Shown here: in pieces, positions 8,420 through 15,597 of the stretch | Layout of the letters: each line of letters starts with the position of its first letter | Position numbering within the stretch: the first letter of the stretch is position 1 | The notes under the pieces: model-generated | Seen by the model: the letters and a program-made list of their open reading frames with translations, nothing else | Told to the model about the DNA's origin: nothing | Databases searched by the model: none | Program-made: the position numbers and the translations under genes | DNA from: Ignavibacteria bacterium | GTDB lineage: Bacteria > Bacteroidota > Ignavibacteria > Ignavibacteriales > Melioribacteraceae | Assembly (NCBI GenBank): GCA_003233295.1 | Contig: QILJ01000185.1 | Coordinates: 1-20,240 of the forward strand | DNA: 20,240 nt | Reading direction: 5' to 3'

Positions 8420-8484
8420 AATTCTTAATCCTAATCTTTTTCCAAAGTAAGATAGATTAAGAGTTAAGAGTAGGATTAAGAATT
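8420..8484. repeat. 14-bp inverted repeat after the T9SS protein gene (terminator-like or dispersed repeat)
   Basis: AATTCTTAATCCTA (8420-8433) is the exact reverse complement of 8471-8484, with a 37-base interior that itself repeats TTAAGAG/CTCTTAA-type words. The outer arm starts 16 bases after the stop codon on the transcribed strand. The stem is AT-rich and has no clear T-tract after it. It may act as a weak transcript end, or it may be one copy of a low-complexity TTAAG-type repeat. Confidence 0.55.
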
Positions 8485-8499
8485 TATATACATATTTCC

Positions 8500-9714
8500 C
8501 TACTGTAAAAACATCATCTTCTTTGTGCTGATAAAAGAGCCAGCTTTTAGACTATATAAATAAACTCCGCTGGAAACTTTTACACCATTATCATTTTTTC
8601 CATCCCATAAAACTTGATAATTATCAGATACCTGTTCTTTATTCACAAGAGTTGCAATTTCTCGACCAAGGATATCATAAATTTTTAGAGTTACATTTTG
8701 TAGAGGATGGGCATGCCCATCCCCTACAAATATTGAATACTTTATTGTTGTACTTGGATTAAACGGATTTGGATAATTCTGTTCTAACTTGAATTTAGAT
8801 GGATAGATTTCCTCATCCATAATATCTGTAACAATCCTCGGATAGAAATATAAATGAGGATGCAGTCCTTCACTAAATGTATAGTAGCCCGATGAATCCG
8901 GCGCCCAGCAGATGCCCTCGCCATTGGGTTCTTTTACATAAGGTAAAACTTTTGGGATTTTTGCTAAAGTTTCTTTAATAGATTCATTAAGATTTCGATA
9001 CCAATAATATACATAATTATCATCTTTGATCAAGATCTCTTTTCCGCTATCCGAGATATCTGCAGCATTTGCTTTGCTGCGAAACGCTAAAGTATCCACA
9101 ACTTCCAACGTATCAACTATCCAATCGGGAACCCAATGGAATGAGTCTGGTTTCGTGGCTCGAAAAACTCTGGTAACATCATCCTTAAGAACAACATACA
9201 CATCATTGTTCAAAGGATCAATCATAAGTGATTCTGCATTGTATTTTACTCCATCAGGATATTTGAAGACTAACCTAGTTACACCCTCAAGAGTAGTATC
9301 AACTGGTGCTTGACTAGAATCAACATCTGGTTCTACAATACGATAAATACTTTTATAAGTTCTATTACGACCGTTGTCGCCAAAATCTCCTATGTAAATG
9401 TAATATTTATTTTCAGTTGGTCCGGGACCAATTGAAATATCTTCCCAATCTACATTTGATAATCCATTTATTTTGTAGCTGCCAAGATCTTTGCCTGTTG
9501 TACTGAAAGCATAAATTTTATTCTCACCACCAGAATCATTGAATGTCCAAAAAACTCCAGGATTTTTACTGCTTGCTTCAATTCCCGAAGCTTCGTTAAT
9601 TTCATTCGATTCAATTGTTCCCATATCAATTCTACTTCCGAATTCTTGTGACAGAACCGTTGTGAAAGTAAAAACAAGAATTAATATGATAGTTTGAATA
9701 ATTGTGTTCTGCAT
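8500..9714 (-). CDS. Secreted propeller-like protein with T9SS sorting domain
   Basis: The 404-residue product has a signal peptide (MQNTIIQTIILILVFTFTTVLSQ). Residues ~25-300 are repeat-rich beta structure with EASGIEASSKNPGVFWTFNDSGGENKIYAFSTTG, NVDWEDISIGPGP and YIYIGDFGDNG. This pattern is seen in a widespread family of predicted six-bladed propellers of unknown function. I recognise the family pattern but not an activity. A T9SS sorting domain follows: FKLEQNYPNPFNPSTTIKYS, YDILGREIATLVNKEQ, GVYLYSLKAG, KKMMFLQ. It implies export to the surface or medium. The ATG has AGGGGAAC upstream. Between TIKYSI and NVTLKIYDILG an extra FVGDGHAHPLQ is encoded entirely by an in-frame palindromic repeat. 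The gene lies 51 bases after the glucuronidase-like gene, so the two probably share a transcript. Confidence 0.8.
   Translation of the reverse strand: MQNTIIQTIILILVFTFTTVLSQEFGSRIDMGTIESNEINEASGIEASSKNPGVFWTFNDSGGENKIYAFSTTGKDLGSYKINGLSNVDWEDISIGPGPTENKYYIYIGDFGDNGRNRTYKSIYRIVEPDVDSSQAPVDTTLEGVTRLVFKYPDGVKYNAESLMIDPLNNDVYVVLKDDVTRVFRATKPDSFHWVPDWIVDTLEVVDTLAFRSKANAADISDSGKEILIKDDNYVYYWYRNLNESIKETLAKIPKVLPYVKEPNGEGICWAPDSSGYYTFSEGLHPHLYFYPRIVTDIMDEEIYPSKFKLEQNYPNPFNPSTTIKYSIFVGDGHAHPLQNVTLKIYDILGREIATLVNKEQVSDNYQVLWDGKNDNGVKVSSGVYLYSLKAGSFISTKKMMFLQ
8697..8730. repeat. 34-bp palindromic repeat inserted in frame in a T9SS sorting domain
   Basis: The 34 bases are centred on GCATGC and form a palindrome with 16 of 17 pairs matched; the only mismatch is 8704/8723. 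It is far more GC-rich than its surroundings. On the coding strand it reads as part of VGDGHAHPLQ without breaking the frame. Its form is that of a short dispersed mobile palindrome. Confidence 0.85.
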
Positions 9715-9765
9715 TTTGGTAGTTCCCCTATTTTTTGCAGTTATACTTCTGAATGATTTATTTAC

Positions 9766-12225
9766 TTACTTTCCCCAGGGAACTGCTAAGCCAAGTTCTT
9801 CTGGTGAACGTGGTATATAGTATAATTCAAATTTCCACCAACTGTAGCCGTGCATTGGCGAGTCAGATAAATAAAGAGTAACAGTATAATCATTTTCTTC
9901 AGATGGCTGCTCTAATACAAACGGTCCAAACGATCTTGATTGAATATCAACCGGTATAACTGTATAATTTTCAGCGGGTAAATCTGTAGAAAATTTCTCG
10001 CTTGTTTCTAGTATACTATCGTAACGTAAATGTTCAACCTCTATTTTATTTCCCTTAACTTTGAGCAGATCGCGTCCATCTATTCTGCCTTGCCAATAAA
10101 CAACTTTTACAGCTTCGTCTTTATATTTCTCAAGTACTTCAATATATTTTGCCTGCTGATCATCTATCAATTTATTTATTCCGGCATCATCGGGAGCATT
10201 TGCAAGTATTTCCCCAGCCCTCTCAACATCTTTCAATGCTTCTTTTATGTTAACTTGCAATTGCTCAATACCATCCAGCCTGTAAACGAAACCGGGTACA
10301 TTTCTGAATGCATGCATCGCATTATTTAACATTTCCGAATATTGCGTTAACTGTTTTTTATTTTCGTGAGTTGGATTTTCTCTGTATTGAAAGTAACTGA
10401 TCATCGCTTTGACGTAATAATTATTAACCTCGACTAACCTATATGTCATTTCAGCATTATTTTTTATCAACTCTTTTTTCTTTTGGCTGGATATTTTTGC
10501 TAGAGATCTTGCAGCAACGTTCCTCGCATCATCAGCTAACTTTAACCCATGATCAAGTTCCATATATGTCTCTTCAATCCACGGGCGACAGCGCAGATAA
10601 ATGTTGTAAAGGAACTCTATATGCTTACGTCCGCTATCTAGATTTGGCAGCCCTTTTGCAGGGAAAGTAGTCAACCTTAAATGAGTTAATGATGCAAATT
10701 GTCCATGTGCAGCAGGCGCTATATACATTCCATATTTATATATCCGCGGAGTAAGCATTAGAAGTTCACCCAAGTCATCAGCAGTTTCTGTTCCAAAGTT
10801 TATCGCAGCAAAGTCATGTGCAATCTCTTTTACATCCATATTGGGTTCCCATGTAAGCCTGTAAACAGTGTAAGCTGTTAAAGCCCAAGTATCCCAACCC
10901 TCAATTGGCTGTGAGCCGAAGTCGGCACCTACACAATTACTGTTTTCAACAGACAAATATGTTTTTAAACCTCCTTGATAATAGGTTCCGGGGAAAGTTG
11001 GCAGAATACCGCAATTGTTATTGCCATGATAATTAAGCGGTGATAACAAAACGATCATATTATGCGGTGTCTGGTTAAAGGTTGGATTATATGGTTGATG
11101 AAAATATCGATCGGTTGTACTCATGTATGGCGACATATATAAATTTTTCACTGGAATATCTTCAGTGAATATTTTCTTATAAACCTCAGCCATAGAATGC
11201 TGTTCATAGGCACTGGTAACCCAAGTGCGCTGATAGTAAATTTTATCAAACTCTCCCACTACAACTTCATAGATCTTTTTTACCCATGTTCTGTAACGTT
11301 TAGCTAAACTCCAGTCGCTATCTCCGGCATGCATTACATCAAATGCTTTGAAGTTGCCGCCAACTCTTGTCGCTTCTCCAGTACGTTGTCGAACACCATC
11401 AATTTCGGGCATTGCTTTTAATAACCGTCTATATTTAGCTTGAACTGCTTTCCAAAATGCAGGGTCTTCCGGATTAAGTGTTGCTCCAAATTCTTTTATA
11501 AGTGTTGGATGATATGAAAACTCATCTTCATAAACAAAATATTTCAGATGTAAAGAGTGGGCATAGTCAATCAGTTTTTTTAACTCTTCCCTGTTCTTTT
11601 TATTTTCTGTTCTCTCAGGTTCTGCATCCCAAGGTACAAGTTTATTGACAGTATGACTTCCCCAAACCCAAGTAGCCCCGTTGCGCAATGCTTGTCTCAT
11701 TAGGGACTTTGAGCCGCCACCAGAGAAACGGATTTTAAGCGCCGGTTCTCGTACTGTATTTATATCAGGAACATTTCCGGTTACTTTCAACCTGTCATAA
11801 ATCCAGAAAATTCCATAAGCCTCGCCCAATATTGAGCCTCCAGAAACAACCATTACTTTTCTACCATCAATAGATTGGGTAATAATCTCATAGCCTTGAT
11901 CGCAACTAACTCCTTTCAGAGTCAACTTTTTCTTTTTAACTAACGATTTTGTAAGTTCATTACGCTCAGGTGCACCAACAAGAATTGTGTGATCATACTT
12001 CTCTTTAGTATTTGTTGTTTTAATAAACTGTATGCCAATTGCTTCTCCTGCTTTATTAAGATCGTCAATTGCAACCTGTATTGTTTCATCAGAAGCAAGC
12101 GGCTTATCTAAAACGATATGCCATTTTTGGTTTTCACCCGCAAAAAGCTGCACTACTGAAATTAGTACAACAATTATTATCAAAATAGATCTAGTAGTTA
12201 TTGATTTCATATTGACATGTCCCAT
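9766..12225 (-). CDS. Alpha-glucuronidase-family-like glycoside hydrolase
   Basis: The 819-residue exported protein has a signal peptide. ATG 12210 (MKSITTRSILIIIVV...) is an alternative start giving a more compact signal than ATG 12225. Residues ~35-155 look like the GH67-N/GH20b-type alpha/beta domain that precedes the barrel in alpha-glucuronidases and hexosaminidases: WHIVLDKPLASDETIQVA, HTILVGAP and GGSILGEAYGIFWIYDRL. A large barrel follows with ALRNGATWVWGSH, LHLKYFVYEDEFSYHP, MPEIDGVRQRTGEATRVGG, HAGDSDW and MYMSPYMSTTDRYFHQPYN. A helical C-terminal region (~530-690) and a beta-rich end follow. Enzymes with this layout usually release 4-O-methyl-glucuronic or glucuronic acid from polysaccharides, but I cannot point to the catalytic acids with confidence. 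It is a presumed exo-enzyme of the sulfated-glycan set. Substrate and exact GH family remain open. Confidence 0.62.
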   Translation of the reverse strand: MGHVNMKSITTRSILIIIVVLISVVQLFAGENQKWHIVLDKPLASDETIQVAIDDLNKAGEAIGIQFIKTTNTKEKYDHTILVGAPERNELTKSLVKKKKLTLKGVSCDQGYEIITQSIDGRKVMVVSGGSILGEAYGIFWIYDRLKVTGNVPDINTVREPALKIRFSGGGSKSLMRQALRNGATWVWGSHTVNKLVPWDAEPERTENKKNREELKKLIDYAHSLHLKYFVYEDEFSYHPTLIKEFGATLNPEDPAFWKAVQAKYRRLLKAMPEIDGVRQRTGEATRVGGNFKAFDVMHAGDSDWSLAKRYRTWVKKIYEVVVGEFDKIYYQRTWVTSAYEQHSMAEVYKKIFTEDIPVKNLYMSPYMSTTDRYFHQPYNPTFNQTPHNMIVLLSPLNYHGNNNCGILPTFPGTYYQGGLKTYLSVENSNCVGADFGSQPIEGWDTWALTAYTVYRLTWEPNMDVKEIAHDFAAINFGTETADDLGELLMLTPRIYKYGMYIAPAAHGQFASLTHLRLTTFPAKGLPNLDSGRKHIEFLYNIYLRCRPWIEETYMELDHGLKLADDARNVAARSLAKISSQKKKELIKNNAEMTYRLVEVNNYYVKAMISYFQYRENPTHENKKQLTQYSEMLNNAMHAFRNVPGFVYRLDGIEQLQVNIKEALKDVERAGEILANAPDDAGINKLIDDQQAKYIEVLEKYKDEAVKVVYWQGRIDGRDLLKVKGNKIEVEHLRYDSILETSEKFSTDLPAENYTVIPVDIQSRSFGPFVLEQPSEENDYTVTLYLSDSPMHGYSWWKFELYYIPRSPEELGLAVPWGK

Positions 12226-12340
12226 TGTATAATTCCCGAAGGTTTTAGACTAAATTAGTAAATATTTATGGATAGTTATTGTAAATCCAAATTATCCAAA
12301 AATCATTTATATTTAATGGATCTAACAATACCCTTTGAAG

Positions 12341-12493
12341 TTAAAGTTCAACTCCTTTTGGCGTAATCCAAATAGAGCCATCATAATCTAGTATTGATAG
12401 ATTACCGCATGATGAGGTAATCATTCCATTTTGATAAATTCGGTTAATTACCTCTAAAATTTCATCACGTGGGTGTAGGTATTTTATTTTCAT
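12341..12493 (-). pseudogene. Truncated class II aldolase/adducin-family gene remnant (fuculose/rhamnulose-phosphate aldolase-like)
   Basis: From ATG 12493 the 50 residues MKIKYLHPRDEILEVINRI then YQNGMITSSCGNLSI then WITPKGVEL match the N-terminus of class II aldolases. The HPRxEIxxVINRIYxxGM and SGGNLS(I) motifs are clear; the latter reads SCGNLSI here. Intact enzymes run to about 200-220 residues and need zinc-binding histidines further on. Here a TAA follows at once, and only about 110 bases separate it from the next gene, so the rest has been lost. The start lies 11 bases past the sulfatase stop (12504), the usual close spacing of operon genes. The intact ancestor would have cleaved L-fuculose- or L-rhamnulose-1-phosphate, in keeping with the rhamnosidases here. 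No downstream fragment was recognisable in the other frames. Confidence 0.72.
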
Positions 12494-12503
12494 TTTAATA
12501 TTA

Positions 12504-13946
12504 TTACTGTGTGTAAGGGATAGTTCCACTTTTATCTACAATATAACCCCATTGTTTAATATACTTCTCAGCGGGTAAAAATTTATCGTTTGTTTCCAAC
12601 AATTTCTGATTCAGATCTTTGTCAAGTTGGACTCTCAGTTCTGAAAAATCAGGATTATCAATTAAATTATTTTGCTGATAGGGATCAGCCACATTGTCGA
12701 AAAGCAGCCAAGGACCATCCAGCTTTCGAACATAGGTATATTGTTTAGTTCGGATACCTCTGCATTCAACTCCCCCGTTTTTTCTGAGCCATTGCCCAAA
12801 TGGAGATATCGATAAAATCAATGCGATATTATCATCAATTTCCTCTTCACCTTTTATATATTTTGAAAAATCATCTCCCTCAATTGATTTTGGAATATTG
12901 ATATTACACAGTCCTAACAAGGTTGGCAAAATATCAGGGGTACTAAATGGTGCTTCTATTGTTTTATTATTTTCTCCAAGAATTTCAGGATAACGTAATA
13001 AGAAGGGAACAAGTATTGATTCATCATATGGTCGCTGTTTCTTTTGCATTCCATGAGAATAAAGCATATCCCCGTGGTCAGAGGTGAAAACAAAAATTGT
13101 ATTGTCGGCAATACCACTTTCATCAATAGTCTTTAATAACATATCAAGATAACCGTCTAGAGCATTCATATGTGCATAATACCCTCTCAAATCCTTTTCT
13201 GCTTTTTCTTTATCTTTCACAGGAACATTTGGACGCAATTGTAATTTTTTGCTCTCATATTTTTTTCTATTCTTTTCCGGCGCTGTTTGATATGGGTCAT
13301 GTGGAGGTCCCCAGGATAAAACCAAAAGAAACGGTTTATCATCATTAGCATGTTTTTCTATATAATTTTGTGCATCAAGCGTTTGATAATATGCATCATA
13401 CCCCGGCCATTTTGATGGCAAAGTATCATTATTGGCATAATAAATAGAGTTATTATAATCGTGAGTGCAATCGAGCGCTTTCCAGTAATCAAATCCTTGT
13501 CTTCTTTCCGGTGGAATGTAGCATGATCTGCATTGACCATTGAGGTGCCATTTTCCTATATAGGCAGTATTGTAACCGGCGTTCTTATAAATCTTGCCCA
13601 TAGTATTCGCCTTAGGATTTAAGGGCACATCATTCATAAAAACTCCGTGAGTCAACGGGTATTGTCCTGTAAGTAAACTTGCTCTATATGGGCAACAGAC
13701 AGGTGTATTGGAAACTGCTGTTGAAAACACTATTGATTCAGCAGCTAGCTTATCAATGGTAGGAGTAATTGCATTAGAATCCCCGGCAAACCCAGTGGCT
13801 TGTGCTCTCCACTCATCCGCAAATACATATACAACATTGGGTTTACGCTCAATCTTTAAACCTCCATTATTATCGCTACATCCAATGATAAAAATAATTA
13901 TTAATAAAATTGAAGGAAATCTTTGTTTTAATTTTATTCTTCTCAT
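12504..13946 (-). CDS. S1-type sulfatase lipoprotein (first of two)
   Basis: This enzyme hydrolyses sulfate esters, probably on a sugar. The 480 residues begin with a lipoprotein signal ending in IIFIIGC23. The metal site starts at NVVYVFADEWRA (D44, E45). The formylglycine signature is C84-C-P86-Y-R88 followed by ASLLTGQ, the Cys-type C-x-P-x-R motif that needs an anaerobic or FGE-type maturase not seen here. Later landmarks are YNTAYIGKWHLNG, PFLLVLSWGPPHDPY, FVFTSDHGDML and PFSTPDILPTLLGL. All are intact and the length is usual for S1 enzymes. I chose ATG 13946-13944, with GGAG ten bases upstream; TTG 13952 is a less likely start. The unusual CC pair in the active site is notable but compatible with the motif. 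The substrate subfamily cannot be set by eye. Confidence 0.93.
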   Translation of the reverse strand: MRRIKLKQRFPSILLIIIFIIGCSDNNGGLKIERKPNVVYVFADEWRAQATGFAGDSNAITPTIDKLAAESIVFSTAVSNTPVCCPYRASLLTGQYPLTHGVFMNDVPLNPKANTMGKIYKNAGYNTAYIGKWHLNGQCRSCYIPPERRQGFDYWKALDCTHDYNNSIYYANNDTLPSKWPGYDAYYQTLDAQNYIEKHANDDKPFLLVLSWGPPHDPYQTAPEKNRKKYESKKLQLRPNVPVKDKEKAEKDLRGYYAHMNALDGYLDMLLKTIDESGIADNTIFVFTSDHGDMLYSHGMQKKQRPYDESILVPFLLRYPEILGENNKTIEAPFSTPDILPTLLGLCNINIPKSIEGDDFSKYIKGEEEIDDNIALILSISPFGQWLRKNGGVECRGIRTKQYTYVRKLDGPWLLFDNVADPYQQNNLIDNPDFSELRVQLDKDLNQKLLETNDKFLPAEKYIKQWGYIVDKSGTIPYTQ

Positions 13947-14052
13947 TATCAAAAGTCTCCATTAATGTATAGCAAGAAAAGTTAGAATACTTCCTAAAAT
14001 CTCGGTCATTATTTTTTTAAATGTAAAAATCTTATAGTAAAGTTGTCAAGTT

Positions 14053-15597
14053 TCACAAATCTCCAAGCTGCTTAAATTGAAATTTTTTAATTGTTGATGG
14101 CTCATGTTCTTCTTTCATAATTTGCTTTATCTTTTTAACAACTTCTGGATATTGTTCTGCAACATTCTTTTCTTCTCTTAAATCCTTTTCCAAATCATAC
14201 AGTTCAATCTCCATATTCCCATCAAAAATGTTTTTACGTATTCCTTTCCATTTACCCATTCTAACAGCTTGCTGCCCTTTATGACTTGGGAATTCCCAAT
14301 ATAAATGATCATGCTTTTGCTGCTGCCGATTTAATAAAGTTGGCTTAAAGCTAATACCATCAACATTTTTTGGGATTTCAACATTAGCAATGTCACAGAG
14401 TGTTGGAAGCACATCGTAAAAAGCTGAAATGTGATCACTAGTACTTCCCGCTTTAATATGGTTTGACCAGCTTGCGATCATTGGAACTCTGATCCCGCCC
14501 TCGTAAACAAACCCCTTGGTTCTTCCATAACCATTCTTGAACGGTCTTGCGCTATTAAAAAAACTGTAATCAACACCTCCAGTATAAGTTGGACCATTAT
14601 CACTTGAGAAAATAATTAGTGTGTTTTCATAAATCCCTAATTCTTTGAGAGTCGAGACCAATTCACCGACTTGGGAATCCAGATAGCTAATTACTGCTGC
14701 ATACGCTGCTCTCGGATATCTGTTCGGGAAATATCCTTTGTCTCCAAGATACGGTTCTTCATCTCCAAATATTTTTCTGTACTTATCTACATATTCTCTT
14801 GGAATTTGTAACGGCACATGTGGAAGCGGTGAAGCATAATAGAGAAAGAATGGTTTATCTTTATTTTGTTTGATGAAAGCCAATGCCTTCTCATGAATTT
14901 TTTCCGGAGCATAGTCATTCTGTTGAAAGCGTGCATAACATTTTTCATCGTAAGGGTCTGCTCCTTTTTCAAGTTTTGTGTTAGGAACAACCAATTCATT
15001 ATTCAGAATTATCTTTTTCTCATTCTCCCACAGATGCGGGGGATAAAGATTATGCGCTTGACGTTGACAGTTATATCCATAAAAATAATCGAAGCCTTGA
15101 AGATTTGGTCTTCCTTCTGTTAACGGACCGCCTAAACCCCACTTGCCGAAAATTCCGGTTTTATATCCGGCTTTCTGCAGCAATCTTCCGATTGTAATTG
15201 TTCCTTTTAGAATAGGACGCTGACCTTCAAGATTCGGATCTGCTGAAGCTTTTGCATAATCCCAAACATCGCCTCTTTCTTTCCATTCATCATTTCCGCG
15301 AATGTATGCATGACCAGTATGCTTACCGGTTAATAAAACATCTCGTGACGGAGCACAAACCGGAGAACCGGAATAATACTGTGTAAACATCATTCCATTC
15401 TTTGCCAGTTTATCAATGTTCGGTGTTAAAATTTTCTCTTGACCGTAAACGCCAAGTTCACCATAACCCAAGTCATCGGCAAGGATGTAAATAATATTAG
15501 GTTTAGTAACTACTTGTTTCTTAACACTACATCCGAATAAAATAATTGATATAAGGACTGAAGCAGTTAAATTCCATTTCATAATTTTCTTACACAC
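14053..15597 (-). CDS. S1-type sulfatase lipoprotein (second of two, arylsulfatase A-like)
   Basis: A second sulfate-ester hydrolase. The lipoprotein signal ends in ISIILFGC. The metal site is NIIYILADDLGYGELGVYG. The formylglycine motif is C81-A-P83-S-R85 within SPVCAPSRDVLLTGKHTGHAYIRGN. KTGIFGKWGLGG, FFLYYASPLPHVPLQ, LIIFSSDNGPTYTGG and YDVLPTLCDIANVE follow. Length (514) and motifs are those of intact arylsulfatase A-like S1 enzymes. GTG 15597 overlaps the stop TAG of the rhamnosidase gene (TAGTG), so the two are translationally coupled if that start is used. ATG 15582 gives a shorter signal peptide with one lysine; I favour the GTG weakly because the other lipoproteins here have several basic residues. 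Together with 12504-13946 it suggests a substrate with at least two kinds of sulfate ester. Confidence 0.92.
   Translation of the reverse strand: MCKKIMKWNLTASVLISIILFGCSVKKQVVTKPNIIYILADDLGYGELGVYGQEKILTPNIDKLAKNGMMFTQYYSGSPVCAPSRDVLLTGKHTGHAYIRGNDEWKERGDVWDYAKASADPNLEGQRPILKGTITIGRLLQKAGYKTGIFGKWGLGGPLTEGRPNLQGFDYFYGYNCQRQAHNLYPPHLWENEKKIILNNELVVPNTKLEKGADPYDEKCYARFQQNDYAPEKIHEKALAFIKQNKDKPFFLYYASPLPHVPLQIPREYVDKYRKIFGDEEPYLGDKGYFPNRYPRAAYAAVISYLDSQVGELVSTLKELGIYENTLIIFSSDNGPTYTGGVDYSFFNSARPFKNGYGRTKGFVYEGGIRVPMIASWSNHIKAGSTSDHISAFYDVLPTLCDIANVEIPKNVDGISFKPTLLNRQQQKHDHLYWEFPSHKGQQAVRMGKWKGIRKNIFDGNMEIELYDLEKDLREEKNVAEQYPEVVKKIKQIMKEEHEPSTIKKFQFKQLGDL

Larger units (their letters stand above)
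8192..8499. other. Intergenic stretch of 308 bases with a palindrome and a long inverted repeat
   Basis: No gene is visible. Next to the acyltransferase start there is a 16-bp perfect palindrome (8240-8255) between weak promoter-like hexamers. Just after the stop of the 8500-9714 gene there is a 14-bp-arm inverted repeat (8420-8484). The remainder is unstructured AT-rich sequence. Confidence 0.6.

Noticed and set aside
8697..8730. Palindrome as a protein-binding operator or site-specific recombination site.
   Set aside because: It lies deep in a coding region, in frame, and looks like a repeat insertion; nothing nearby suggests a recombinase.
12504..12529. Reading the aldolase remnant as starting at 12529 inside the sulfatase gene (MELSLTHSNNIK...).
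   Set aside because: Those 12 residues overlap the sulfatase end and do not resemble the aldolase family; homology begins at ATG 12493.
13953..14052. TTGACA at 14049-14044 (minus) as a -35 box of a promoter for the first sulfatase gene.
   Set aside because: It touches the end of the preceding gene, and no good -10 element is found at a suitable distance.
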